In this document: positions 35,275 through 44,074 of the stretch, piece after piece
Layout of the letters: every line of letters begins with the position of its first letter
How positions within the stretch are numbered: the first letter of the stretch is position 1
NCBI RefSeq assembly: GCF_032108445.1
Contig: NZ_CP134876.1
Span: 1,798,001-1,862,000, forward strand
Length of the DNA stretch: 64,000 bases
Source of the DNA: Micromonospora halotolerans
GTDB lineage: Bacteria > Actinomycetota > Actinomycetes > Mycobacteriales > Micromonosporaceae
Direction of reading: 5' to 3'
The notes under the pieces: model-generated
What the model was told of the DNA's origin: nothing
Seen by the model: only the letters and a program-made list of their open reading frames with translations
The model's database searches: none
Position numbers and translations under genes: made by a program

Positions 35275-35706
35275 TTAGCGACCTGGGCGTTCGCCCGAGG
35301 TGGCAGGGAGTGGCCCACGTCCGCCCACGTTTCCCGCGCCCCCGTTCGCCCAGCCCAGGAGCACGCGCGAGTCTCCAGGTGACTCCGGGTGATCTTGCCG
35401 GGCAGGGTGGAGCGGCCGGGCAGTCAGTCCGGGAAATCCGACGACGCACCCCTCTTTTTGCTCGCCCAGCAGGTCACCCGGGTTCTCACCCTCGGATGCG
35501 GCCATCACGTCCTTCCTTCTGCGGTGGCCGTCTCTCCTCCACCCAACCAGGCGCTCGAAGTCGGCTTCCTCGTCGCCGTCGTCGCCGCCGAAGGTGAACT
35601 CTTCGAGCAGGCGCTGGAACCGGAGGGTCGGCGCGGTGGGAACACCACCACGATGCCGGCGGGCGGGGCCGCTGCCATTGCACCTGACTACCGGATCACC
35701 CTGCAT
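35275..35706 (-). other. Region with coding-like signal, possibly a frameshifted gene
   Basis: About 430 bp between the tRNA and the MFS gene. On the minus strand, around 35615-35455, one frame has strong third-position GC and reads FQRLLEEFTFGGDDGDEE then ADFERLVGWRRDG. Just upstream, around 35680-35620, a different minus-strand frame has the better signal (MAAAPPAGIVVVFPPRR). This suggests a small acidic protein gene broken by a frameshift, or two chance frames. No family is recognised. Confidence 0.25.
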
Positions 35707-36952
35707 CCAGGTCCACCCGTGCGCGCTTTCCGAGGGGACGTACGCCTGCTGACCCTCGACTGTTCACCTGAGGTCTCCGGGTTGCGGCGACGAGTGTGGC
35801 TGCGGCGCACAGCGCGGCCGCCCAGACAAGCGTGGCGTCGGCCGAGGTGTGATCAGCGATGGTTCCGGCCGCCCACGGGCCGACGGTCTGGCCGGCGGCG
35901 AAGACCGTGGTGAAGGCGGCGAGGGTGGGAGCCCAGTCTTCGGGGCGGGTCGCGCCACGGATCGTCGCGGTGACAGCGGCCGGAACGGTCATGAACGTGC
36001 CGCCGTAGACCACGGCCGAGACGGCGAGGACGACGTATGACGAACTGACGAGGGGCAGCGCGCTCGCGCCGGCGAGGAGGGCCAGCAGAGTGGTGAGGAC
36101 ACGGGCCGGCGGCCATGCGCCGATGAGAGGGCTCCACAGGGGCGGCGCCACCATGGCACTGCTCCCCAGGAACGCCCACAGCGTGCTGACCTGCCAGGTG
36201 GGCACGGCTTCCTGGAACAGGGCGGCCGACAGGAAGGTGACGTAGGCGATGTATCCGCCTGCGAAGAGCAGGTAGGCGACGGCGGTGCGCCACAGGTGCC
36301 GGATCGCCCGTCGTCCTGTCGCGAGCTGCGGCTCGGGTTCGTCGACCCGAGCGGCGGCCCAGCTGACGGCGGTGGCGAGGAGGGCGCAGACGGCCAGTCC
36401 GGTCCAGGCCATCCGCCAGTCGTGCGGGGCGTGCGTCGCCAGGCTCGGAAGCCAGGCCGCGCTGACGGCGATGCCCAGCCCGGCTCCGGAGAAGTAGATC
36501 GTGATGGGTGCGGGTGAACGCGCGGCGGCGGCGCTGCGCGACGCGATCACGCCCCCGGCGACAAAGACCAGAGCGCCGCCGGCACCCGCCGCCAGGCGCG
36601 CGGTGAGCAGCGCCGGGTATGCGCTGCTCACCGCGGTGGCAGCCAGGGCGACGGCCGTGATCAGCATGCCCAGCCGGAAGGTCGCGGTGGAACCCCAGCG
36701 CCGTGCCGCGACGCCGGCAACCGCGGCGCCCAGCAGGTATCCGACACTGTTGGCGGTGGTCAGGGCACCGGCTTGGGCAAGGCTCCACCCGAGATCGGTC
36801 CGCATGGCCGGCAGGAGCAGACCGTAGGCGAATCGGGAGATCCCCAGGGCCGACGCGGTGCCCAGGGCGAGTCGCGCGGCGGTCCAGTAGACCCTCGGTG
36901 GCCGGCGGGAGAGTGAGCGTAGGGCCCCGGCAGCGGTGCGGATCAGGTTCAC
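35696..36952 (-). CDS. MFS transporter (YbfB/YjiJ-like)
   Basis: A 418-residue, 12-helix transporter of the major facilitator superfamily. It opens with ARLALGTASALGISRFAYGLLLPAM, a hallmark of the YbfB/YjiJ group, and has the loop VAGVAARRWGSTATF between helices 2 and 3. The substrate is unknown. Its GTG overlaps the stop of the upstream hydrolase (GTGA), so it is coupled to it. Together with the TetR gene this looks like an efflux or detoxification unit. Confidence 0.9.
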   Translation of the reverse strand: MNLIRTAAGALRSLSRRPPRVYWTAARLALGTASALGISRFAYGLLLPAMRTDLGWSLAQAGALTTANSVGYLLGAAVAGVAARRWGSTATFRLGMLITAVALAATAVSSAYPALLTARLAAGAGGALVFVAGGVIASRSAAAARSPAPITIYFSGAGLGIAVSAAWLPSLATHAPHDWRMAWTGLAVCALLATAVSWAAARVDEPEPQLATGRRAIRHLWRTAVAYLLFAGGYIAYVTFLSAALFQEAVPTWQVSTLWAFLGSSAMVAPPLWSPLIGAWPPARVLTTLLALLAGASALPLVSSSYVVLAVSAVVYGGTFMTVPAAVTATIRGATRPEDWAPTLAAFTTVFAAGQTVGPWAAGTIADHTSADATLVWAAALCAAATLVAATRRPQVNSRGSAGVRPLGKRARVDLDAG

Positions 36953-37794
36953 CGGATGGCGTCCTTCAGGTGCCGGTCGAGGAAGGCGATCACCGTACGG
37001 GCGAGAGCGACTCGATGGTCGGACAGGGCGTGGTCGGTGGGGAAGACGTGGTGTTCGAGCCCGGGGACGGGGTGGGCGAGGTAGGCGTCCACCAGCGGCC
37101 CGTGGTGGACGCCGGCGGGGGTGACCACGTCCCGGTCGGTGCCGATCAGCAGCACAGGGCGGGTGGCCAGCCGTGGCGCGAGGTGAGCCAGGCTCCACGC
37201 GTCCCCGGCCTCCTCCATCTCCGCGACCAGCGCCGGCGCGCTCGTGCCGCGCAGGGGCAGTAGTTCGCTCGCCCAGTCGGCGAGGTAGGCGGCTCGCGCC
37301 GCCGGGTCGCTCCGGCAGGCGGCGGCGGCCGTTCCGAGATCGAACCCGGCCACCGAACCGACTGCGGCCACGCCGGGATCGGCGGCCGCGGTCATCAGCG
37401 CGGCGAAGCCGCCCAGGCTGTGGCCGATGACGGCCAGCCGGCCCGGGTCGAGAGCGTGGGCCGTGGCAACGTCGGGCTCACGCAGGCGGGCGACCACGCG
37501 GGCGGAGTCCTCCAGCACGTGGGCCCACGACCAGGAGCCGTCCATCCCCCACGAGCCGCGGTAGTGGAACACCAGCGTCGCGTATCCGGCTCGGCGCAAC
37601 GCCTGCGCGAGATCGAAGTTCCGCTCATGCCCGAGGAAGCCGTGCAGCAGGACCACGACGGGGTGCTGGCCGGCCCCGGCCGGCAGGTGCAGGACGCCCA
37701 GCAGCGTGGCGCCCGCGCTCGGGAAGGTGACGGGCACGGTGCGCGCCGCGGGTCCCTGGGCGTCGATGGGGTCGGTGACGAGGGGATCTGACAC
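36949..37794 (-). CDS. Alpha/beta hydrolase (serine esterase-like)
   Basis: A 281-residue enzyme. The oxyanion region is VVLLHGFLGHERNFDLAQ, the nucleophile elbow VIGHSLGGFAAL (Ser), the acid is probably in LIGTDRDVVTP, and the His is in FPTDHALSDHR. The overall form is that of dienelactone-hydrolase or feruloyl-esterase-like proteins. GTG 37794 has GGGAG six bases upstream. It is first gene of a two-gene operon with the MFS transporter, controlled by the palindrome at 37808-37865. Confidence 0.88.
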   Translation of the reverse strand: MSDPLVTDPIDAQGPAARTVPVTFPSAGATLLGVLHLPAGAGQHPVVVLLHGFLGHERNFDLAQALRRAGYATLVFHYRGSWGMDGSWSWAHVLEDSARVVARLREPDVATAHALDPGRLAVIGHSLGGFAALMTAAADPGVAAVGSVAGFDLGTAAAACRSDPAARAAYLADWASELLPLRGTSAPALVAEMEEAGDAWSLAHLAPRLATRPVLLIGTDRDVVTPAGVHHGPLVDAYLAHPVPGLEHHVFPTDHALSDHRVALARTVIAFLDRHLKDAIR

Positions 37795-37807
37795 GGCCTG
37801 CTCCCTA

Positions 37808-37865
37808 GATGGTTCCGATCGGTTCGATGTGACGCTAGCAGCACATCGGACCGACTGGTACCATC
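37808..37865. promoter_or_regulatory. 58-bp near-perfect palindrome, TetR operator
   Basis: Two 24-bp arms (37808-37831 and 37842-37865) are reverse complements at 20 of 24 positions, separated by 10 bp. Each arm itself holds GATGGT and CGATGTG boxes, so two dimers could bind. The right arm covers the -10 (TACCAT, 37859-37864) of the TetR gene; the left arm lies 14 bp before the hydrolase start, covering its SD area. Confidence 0.75.
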
Positions 37866-37870
37866 TCTCC

Positions 37871-38470
37871 GTGCCCGTTCCCAAAGGCAGCAGCCTCGAC
37901 CCTGGCCGCACTCGGGCGGCGATCCTCCGCTCGGCGGAAGGCATGCTCTACGAGCACGGGCTCGACGGCGTGGGCATCGCCGAACTGTGCGCCGAGGCGG
38001 GCATCTCCAAGGAGACGCTGTACCGCCACTTCGGGTCCAAGGACGGGCTCATCCGCTCCGTCCTCGAAGCCCGCAGTGACCGCGTCACGCGCTGGCTGAC
38101 GCAGGCGGCCACCGACGCGGGCGACGAGCCGGCGGCCCAGCTCGCCGCGGTCTTCGACGCCCTCGGCGTCTGGTTCAGCGAGCCGGGCTTCCGCGGCTGC
38201 GCCATTGTCAACGCCGCCACCCAGCACCATGCGACTCCGGCCAGCACCATCGCCGCCCGCCATCTCGGCCGCTACCTGGACCTCTTCACCGCGATCGCCG
38301 ACCGGGCCGGAGCCGCGCGTCCCGCCGCGCTGGGACGGCAGCTTCTCCTGCTCCTGGAAGGCGCGACCGTGGTCGCCGACCATCTCGAAGGCCCCGGCGC
38401 CGCGGACGACGCCCGCGAGGCGGCACTCGCCCTCCTGAACAGCGCGGCCAAACGGCCCGCCGGCAGCTAG
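37871..38470 (+). CDS. TetR-family transcriptional regulator
   Basis: A 199-residue repressor. Residues 10-60 form the helix-turn-helix domain: ILRSAEGMLYEHGLDGVGIAELCAEAG in pieces and the recognition helix SKETLYRHFGSKDGLI. The C-terminal domain contains GFRGCAIVNAATQ, typical of the group regulating aliphatic or aromatic efflux. GTG 37871 lies 6 nt after TACCAT and has no SD, so leaderless. It is divergent from the hydrolase-MFS operon and upstream of an epoxide-hydrolase-like gene (16 bp), which it probably co-regulates. Confidence 0.92.
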   Translation: MPVPKGSSLDPGRTRAAILRSAEGMLYEHGLDGVGIAELCAEAGISKETLYRHFGSKDGLIRSVLEARSDRVTRWLTQAATDAGDEPAAQLAAVFDALGVWFSEPGFRGCAIVNAATQHHATPASTIAARHLGRYLDLFTAIADRAGAARPAALGRQLLLLLEGATVVADHLEGPGAADDAREAALALLNSAAKRPAGS

Positions 38471-38486
38471 ACATACCGGAGGACAG

Positions 38487-39407
38487 ATGTCGGACACCCC
38501 GTCGGACGCCGAACTCGCACGCTCCCTGAAGGGCGGCTTCGTCAGCAGCCACGCCGAGGTCAACGGCGTCCGCCTGCACTACGTGGCGGGTGGCCGAGGT
38601 GAGCCGCTGATCCTGCTGCCGGGCTGGCCCCAGACGTGGTGGGAGTTCCACAAGATCATGCCCGCCCTCGCGGCAGGCCGTCGGGTGATCGCCGTCGACC
38701 TGCGGGGCATGGGCGGCTCGGACAAGCCCGCGGACGGGTACGACAAGAAGACCATGGCCGCCGACATCCTCGCGCTCACGCGCCACCTCGGCCACGACGC
38801 GGTGGACATCGCCGGACACGACATCGGCGGGATGGTCGCCTTCGCCTTCGCGGCCAACCACCCGGCAAGCACACGCCGGATAGCGCTCCTGGACATCGCC
38901 CACCCCGACGAGCGGTTCTACAACTACTCACTCCTGCCCGTGCCCGGGCGCCAGCAGGTGGGCGGCGACATCCACGCCGGGCCGGGACGGTTCCTGTGGT
39001 GGTTCGCGTTCAATCAGGTCCCCGACCTGCCTGAACGCCTGCTCGTCGGCCGCTCCCGCCTGCTGGTCGACTGGATGATCGACTACCTGGTCGAGGACCC
39101 GAGCGCCATCGGCGACCGCGACCGGGACATCTATGCGCACGCCTACTCCACCGTGGAGGCGATCCGCGCCGGCAACGCCTGGTACCGGGCGTTCGGCCAG
39201 GACATCGCCGATGGGAAAACCTACGGCCCCGTACGCGCACCGTTGCTGGGCCTCGGCGGCGGCGAAGGCGGTTACCAACTCCTCAAGGCGTTGCTGCCGG
39301 ACAAGGGCACCGACGTCGAGGTCGCCGCCGTGGTGGGCAGCGGCCACTACATCCCCGAAGAACGACCCGAGGCCGTCGTCCAGCACCTCACTCGCTTCTT
39401 CGCCTGA
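38487..39407 (+). CDS. Epoxide hydrolase/haloalkane dehalogenase-like enzyme
   Basis: A 306-residue alpha/beta hydrolase. The HG motif is replaced by LLPGWPQTWWEFHKIM; the nucleophile elbow is VDIAGHDIGGMVAF with Asp as nucleophile, which separates it from serine esterases; the His is in VVGSGHYIPEE. Asp-nucleophile members hydrolyse epoxides or carbon-halogen bonds. GGAGG precedes the ATG. It follows tetR by 16 bp and is likely an enzyme partner of the efflux unit. Confidence 0.88.
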   Translation: MSDTPSDAELARSLKGGFVSSHAEVNGVRLHYVAGGRGEPLILLPGWPQTWWEFHKIMPALAAGRRVIAVDLRGMGGSDKPADGYDKKTMAADILALTRHLGHDAVDIAGHDIGGMVAFAFAANHPASTRRIALLDIAHPDERFYNYSLLPVPGRQQVGGDIHAGPGRFLWWFAFNQVPDLPERLLVGRSRLLVDWMIDYLVEDPSAIGDRDRDIYAHAYSTVEAIRAGNAWYRAFGQDIADGKTYGPVRAPLLGLGGGEGGYQLLKALLPDKGTDVEVAAVVGSGHYIPEERPEAVVQHLTRFFA

Positions 39408-39493
39408 CGCACCGCAAGCGCCCGTTCGGAGGCTCGCCCCGATCGGTGGCCCCGCGTTGCCGAACCGTGACCGCGACGGGAAAGGCTTGTCGG

Positions 39494-40363
39494 ATGCTTC
39501 GGGGGATGGCGGGCGTCGGCCTGCCCGCGCTGCGGCGCACGGTGACGCATCCGGCCGCCTGGTCGTTGCCGGCCATGGCACTGCTGGTGCTCGTGGCCAT
39601 GCCGTTCAACGACGGCTTCTACGATTTCTGGGTCAACTACGACGCGCAGGGCGACGCGCAGCAGTACGAGCGGATCAACACCACGCGGATCTTCCGGCAC
39701 ACCTCGGGATTCCTCTGCGGACAGTTGTTGGCGCTGCTGGCCGGGGCCGCCCTCGCCCGCCGGAATTCCCAGGCCAGGGCGCTCGCGGTGGCGGTTCCGC
39801 TCGCGGTGTTCCTGGCCGGCGTGAGCTTCGCCGTCGCGTACCCCCTCGCCCGGGCCCGCGCGGGTTCCTTCTTGACGACACCGCCGCTCGACGACCCGGT
39901 CCTGTTCCGGGTCCTCCTGTGTGAGCTGGCTGCCTACCCGCTCTACGCCGCCGCTGGCGTCGGCCTCGGCGCGCTGCTCGGACGCCTGCGGCGACGCGCA
40001 ACGCGCTGGCCGCTCGTGGTCCTGCTCCTGCTGGGCTGGTTCGTCTCCACCATGACCGGGCTGCTGCAGGACGACCGGTTCAACGCGCCAGCCGGGCTGC
40101 TGTGGGCCGTCCCACCGATCGCGGCCGGCACGGCGGTCGCACTGGCCGGGCTGTCGATGGATGTCTGGGCCGGACCGGCCGCCGTGCTGGTGGGCGACTG
40201 GGGACGCAACGCCAGTACCGCCCTGCTGGTGAGCGCCGCGGCGTACGCCCTGGGGTTGAATCTGCTCGCCGGCTGGGCCGGGCGTCGCCCTCGACCCGGC
40301 GTCGAGCGGCCGCACGGCGGGCCGGCGCGACGGGCGGGAAGGCCCACCCGACCCGGCCGGTGA
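39494..40363 (+). CDS. Polytopic membrane protein of unknown function
   Basis: A 289-residue protein with about seven hydrophobic segments (for example WSLPAMALLVLVAMPF, LLALLAGAALARR, LAVAVPLAVFLAGVSFAVAYPLA, WPLVVLLLLGWFV). A long extracytoplasmic loop NDGFYDFWVNYDAQGDAQQYER follows helix 1. It resembles uncharacterised ABC-type permease-like membrane proteins, but no ATPase is adjacent. ATG 39494 is used; ATG 39506 is possible. Confidence 0.7.
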   Translation: MLRGMAGVGLPALRRTVTHPAAWSLPAMALLVLVAMPFNDGFYDFWVNYDAQGDAQQYERINTTRIFRHTSGFLCGQLLALLAGAALARRNSQARALAVAVPLAVFLAGVSFAVAYPLARARAGSFLTTPPLDDPVLFRVLLCELAAYPLYAAAGVGLGALLGRLRRRATRWPLVVLLLLGWFVSTMTGLLQDDRFNAPAGLLWAVPPIAAGTAVALAGLSMDVWAGPAAVLVGDWGRNASTALLVSAAAYALGLNLLAGWAGRRPRPGVERPHGGPARRAGRPTRPGR

Positions 40364-40519
40364 CGTGTCGCCCTTCGCTGCCGGCGGCTCCGGCTGCCCG
40401 GGCCGTGCTGCCGGTACGCCGCACGGCGGCCTCGTGGCCTTCCCCGTACTCTGACGACGGTCACCGAACGGCGGATCATCAGCCATCCGACGAAGCCGTG
40501 CGGGAGAGGGGGACCAAGC

Positions 40520-41812
40520 ATGACGGCGGTACCGGGCCAGCGGTCGACGACGGTGAGTTCGTCCGTTGCCGGGCAGGCGGCGGAGGAGGATCTGCGCGCG
40601 CTGTTCGGGCAGTCCATCGCCGTTTTCGCGTCGCTCGCGGGGCCGACGCATGTGGTGGAGTCGGCGAACCCGGCGTTCTTCGCCGCCATCGGAAACGAAC
40701 GGGCGCGCACCGGGGTCCCGATCCCCGAGTTGATGCCCGAGCTGGCGGATCAGGGGTTCATCGCCCTGCTGGATGAGGTCTACCGCACGGGTGAGCCCTA
40801 CACCGGCCGTGACGCCCGGGTCGTGCTGGGCGCCGGCCCGCACGCGCGGGAGGCGTTCTTCGACTTCACCTACGAGCCGCGCCGCGACGCCAGTGGCACG
40901 GTGGCCGGGATCCTCGTGATCGGCGTGGAGACCACCCAGGTCAAGCAAGCTCAACGGCTGATGGTCGAACACCGCGCCATGCTGGAGCAGATCGCCCGTC
41001 AGGCGCCCCTGACCGAGGTGCTCGGCGGGATGGCGCGCTGCATCGAGAACCTGGCACCGCAGCAGATGCTCGTCTCCGTGCTGCTCGCCGATCCCGACGG
41101 CCGGCACCTGCGCCACGGCGCCGCACCGAGCCTGCCCGACTTCTACAACGAGGCCATCGACGGGATCGCCACCGGTGAGGGTGTCGGCTCGTGCGGCACC
41201 GCCGCGCACCGGCGGGAACCGGTCATCGTCACCGACATCGCCACCGACCCGTTCTGGGACGACTTCCGGGACCTGGCCGAGCGGGCCGGGCTCGCCGCCT
41301 GCTGGTCGACACCGATCCTGGCCCGCGACGGCGGCCTGTTGGGCACCTTCGCCATGTATCACCGCACCCCCCGCGTCCCGCAGGACACCGACCTCGCTCT
41401 GGCCCGGGTCTTCGCCGGCACCGCGGCCCTGGCCATCGAGCGCCACCACGTCGAGCAGGCGAAGGCGGCCGCGGAAGCACGCGCCAGAACGGCGCATGAG
41501 GAGCTGGCCAAGGCGGTAAACGCGGAGCGGCACCTGCGCGCCGAGGCCGAGCAGCGCGCCGCCGCCGCCGCGGACCTGGCGGACCGGATGCGCGCCGCCG
41601 CGGCCGCTCAGGCCGCCCGACCGCATCCCGAGCACTGCCAGCTCGGCGGCGTCCAGGGGTGCACCGCACCGGCCAGGATCAAGGTCGCCGATTCGTGGGG
41701 CGACGCGGCGTGGGGCTGTGAGGCTCACGTCGAGGAGGCGATCCTCAACGTGCGGTCGGTGTTCATCGCCAGCGAGGAGCTCGGCGGCCTGGCCGCCTAC
41801 CTCAACCGCTGA
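40520..41812 (+). CDS. PAS-GAF sensor protein with coiled coil and Cys/His tail
   Basis: A 430-residue protein. Residues 28-140 are a PAS domain (HVVESANPAFFAAIGNERAR). Residues 150-315 form a GAF domain (LTEVLGGMARCIENLA, GIATGEGVGSCGTAAHRREPV, GLLGTFAMYHRTPR). A coiled coil follows (310-360). The last 70 residues carry Cys373, Cys381, Cys400 and His403, which could bind a metal. There is no kinase, EAL/GGDEF, PP2C or HTH output, so it acts through partners or the tail. TACTCT before the start may be a -10 element. Confidence 0.82.
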   Translation: MTAVPGQRSTTVSSSVAGQAAEEDLRALFGQSIAVFASLAGPTHVVESANPAFFAAIGNERARTGVPIPELMPELADQGFIALLDEVYRTGEPYTGRDARVVLGAGPHAREAFFDFTYEPRRDASGTVAGILVIGVETTQVKQAQRLMVEHRAMLEQIARQAPLTEVLGGMARCIENLAPQQMLVSVLLADPDGRHLRHGAAPSLPDFYNEAIDGIATGEGVGSCGTAAHRREPVIVTDIATDPFWDDFRDLAERAGLAACWSTPILARDGGLLGTFAMYHRTPRVPQDTDLALARVFAGTAALAIERHHVEQAKAAAEARARTAHEELAKAVNAERHLRAEAEQRAAAAADLADRMRAAAAAQAARPHPEHCQLGGVQGCTAPARIKVADSWGDAAWGCEAHVEEAILNVRSVFIASEELGGLAAYLNR

Positions 41813-41986
41813 GTCGCCGGTCCACCCAGGTGCCCGCGCCGGCTGGCAGTGACGGGCGTTGGGGCTCGGACGCGGTGCCTCCTGTTCCGGTCAGTGTCCG
41901 CTCCGGTGTGTTGGCGGCGCCGGACCGGTCACGCCGGGCACAATCACGGGCATCGACGTGAAGAGGTGCTCCTGCGGAGGTGCCCG

Positions 41987-42982
41987 TTGACGCGGTGTCC
42001 AGGCCGACTGGCTCGGTGGATGCTGCGGGGCGCCCTCCTGTGCGGCGGCTTCGTCGGTGCGTGGGGCCTGCACGACGCGGTGGCGCCCGACGCGGCTCAG
42101 GCGGCCGAGCCGGCTCGGCCCTGCGTCCTGGCGGACCTGCTCGACGACACCCGGGCACTCGTCGGGCAGTCCGTGGTGGCTCCGCTGCGCCTGCCGGCGC
42201 CGTCGTCGACCGGGAGCGGTGGAGTCGACACCGGGAGCGGTGGAGTCGACACCGGGGGCGGCCCGGCAGCGGCGGACCCGGGCCGGCCGACGGCGGACGG
42301 CCGACGGGTGCGTCCGGCGACGGTCGCGCCGTCCCCCGTGGAGCGGGCGGGTGTCGCCGAGGTGATCGCCCCGGTGACCCGGTCGGTCGTGGACCTGGCG
42401 TCTCCCGTCGTGGAGGCGGTCGCACCGGCGCGGCTGCTGGAGCCGGTCACCGACGTCGTCCGCCCCGTGACCGAGCCGATCGCCGACCTGCTGCCGCCCG
42501 TCCTGGCCCCGGTGCTCGACCTGACCGAGCCCATCCTCGGGCCACCCGGCGCGCCGCCCACCCCTCCCGAGGATCCGATCGCTCCCACGCCCGCGCCGGC
42601 CGGTCAGACACCGGCGGCGGGCACGCCCGCAGTGTCCACCCGCCCCGCTACGCCGGCCGTCGTGCGCCCGGCGAAGGCCGCGTCACCTCGACCGGCGTCC
42701 CGGTCCGCGGGCCGCCACGAGGTGTCGCCCGGGCCTGCGGAGGTGCGGATGCCGCCGCCCGGGAAGTCCGCTCCCGCCCCCGGCGAGACGCCCCTCACCC
42801 CCACCGCACCCACCCCGCCGGCCACCACGGCCGGCTCGGGTGCCGGCACCGGTGGGCCTGGCATCCCCGCCGAGGGCTCCGCTCGGGCGTGGGATCCCGA
42901 GCTGCGGCTGCTGGGGTACGACCGCGGTCGCGGTGACGCACTCGTGAACCGGGCGAATCCGCCGGATCCCAGACCCGCCTGA
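41987..42982 (+). CDS. Secreted Pro/Ala-rich protein
   Basis: A 331-residue exported protein. TTG 41987 is chosen because GGAGG is exactly six bases upstream. Residues 1-40 form a signal peptide (WMLRGALLCGGFVGAWGL, cleavage near AAQAAEP). The rest is low complexity, rich in Pro, Ala, Val and Thr, with heptad-like ASPVVEAVAPARLLEPVTDVV segments that may form helices. It probably spans or decorates the cell wall. No domain is recognised. Confidence 0.7.
   Translation: MTRCPGRLARWMLRGALLCGGFVGAWGLHDAVAPDAAQAAEPARPCVLADLLDDTRALVGQSVVAPLRLPAPSSTGSGGVDTGSGGVDTGGGPAAADPGRPTADGRRVRPATVAPSPVERAGVAEVIAPVTRSVVDLASPVVEAVAPARLLEPVTDVVRPVTEPIADLLPPVLAPVLDLTEPILGPPGAPPTPPEDPIAPTPAPAGQTPAAGTPAVSTRPATPAVVRPAKAASPRPASRSAGRHEVSPGPAEVRMPPPGKSAPAPGETPLTPTAPTPPATTAGSGAGTGGPGIPAEGSARAWDPELRLLGYDRGRGDALVNRANPPDPRPA
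42211..42252 (+). repeat. Two exact 21-bp tandem repeats
   Basis: A 21-bp unit (starting CGGGAGCGGTGGAGTCGAC) occurs twice without change inside the Pro/Ala-rich exoprotein, encoding seven-residue G-S-G-G-V-D-T repeats. Confidence 0.9.
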
Positions 42983-43261
42983 AGCACCTGCCGGTGGACG
43001 ACCCGGACCACGCCGGAAACGGCGGGCTGCCCGGCAGCGCCGGGCACCAGCGCCGGCGGGCGGATGAGCCCAGCCGGCCGGCTGACCGGTCGTCGCCGCC
43101 GTCCGCCTGACGTCGCGACCCATCCGTGACGACGCCCGCCCTCGGCCGGCGTCACCGCCCACCGCCAGGCCCGCCCGACCCGGAACCGCGGGACGGCCCC
43201 GCCCGGCGCACCTCGGCAACCGCCGTCCATGAACCGTCCACATCCGTCACCGGGAGAACTC

Positions 43262-43912
43262 GTGAACCGCACCCTGCCTGTCTGCCGCGCGAGATGGCGC
43301 GACGTCCACGACATCGTCGAACTCGTCGCCGGCCCCTTCGCCGACAGCGCCACCGGCGCCTGGCTGGTGCCCGACGACCGCCGCCGCCGGGACGTGCTCA
43401 CCGCCGTCGTCCGCGTCTGGACCGAACACGCTCTCCTCTCCGGCGAGGCGTACCTCTTGCAGGATCATTCCGCTGCCGCGGTCTGGCTCCACCAGTACGG
43501 GCCCACCCCCGCGCCCACCGGGTACGGCGAGCGCCTCGCCGTCGCGTGCGCCGACCACCTGGACCGCTTCCTCCAGCTCGACGACGTCCTGCGCGCGCAC
43601 CGGCCCGCCGAGCCTCACAACCACCTGGCGTTCTTCGCGGTCACCGCACAGCCGCACCGGATCAGGCGCGCCACCGCCCTGCTGGCCGCCAGCAACGCCC
43701 GGATGGGTCAGGCCCGGCTCCCCACCTACACGGAGGCGAACACCCCGCCGGAGCGGGACCTGTACGCCCGCCACGGCTACGTCGCCCACCAGCCCTTCAC
43801 GCTCCCCGACGGCACCACCACCTACCCGATGTGGCGGAGTCCGGGGCTGCGGCAGCCCGGGCGCAACCCCGCCAGGCCGGCGATCTGCCCGTACGCGGCC
43901 ATGTCGGCATAG
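43262..43912 (+). CDS. GNAT-family N-acetyltransferase
   Basis: A 216-residue protein of the GNAT fold. The acetyl-CoA loop is diverged, and the C-terminal part retains LPTYTEANTPPERDLYARHGYVAHQPF, the strand-helix signature that follows the CoA site. GTG 43262 has GGGAG six bases upstream. Substrate unknown. The preceding 279 bp (42983-43261) hold no gene I can support. Confidence 0.8.
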   Translation: MNRTLPVCRARWRDVHDIVELVAGPFADSATGAWLVPDDRRRRDVLTAVVRVWTEHALLSGEAYLLQDHSAAAVWLHQYGPTPAPTGYGERLAVACADHLDRFLQLDDVLRAHRPAEPHNHLAFFAVTAQPHRIRRATALLAASNARMGQARLPTYTEANTPPERDLYARHGYVAHQPFTLPDGTTTYPMWRSPGLRQPGRNPARPAICPYAAMSA

Positions 43913-44074
43913 GCGGGCGGCGCGACCTCGGGACGCACTGCGGGCAGGGTGCGCTCCGGAGCATCATGGGGCGGGCGCGCCGCCACCAGCGGCCACGGCC
44001 GGCCCACCAGCTCCTGCCGCGGCGGGCACCGCGCCCGCCGGCCGGGACCCGTCCCCGCTCCCGAGGAGCCCCTC

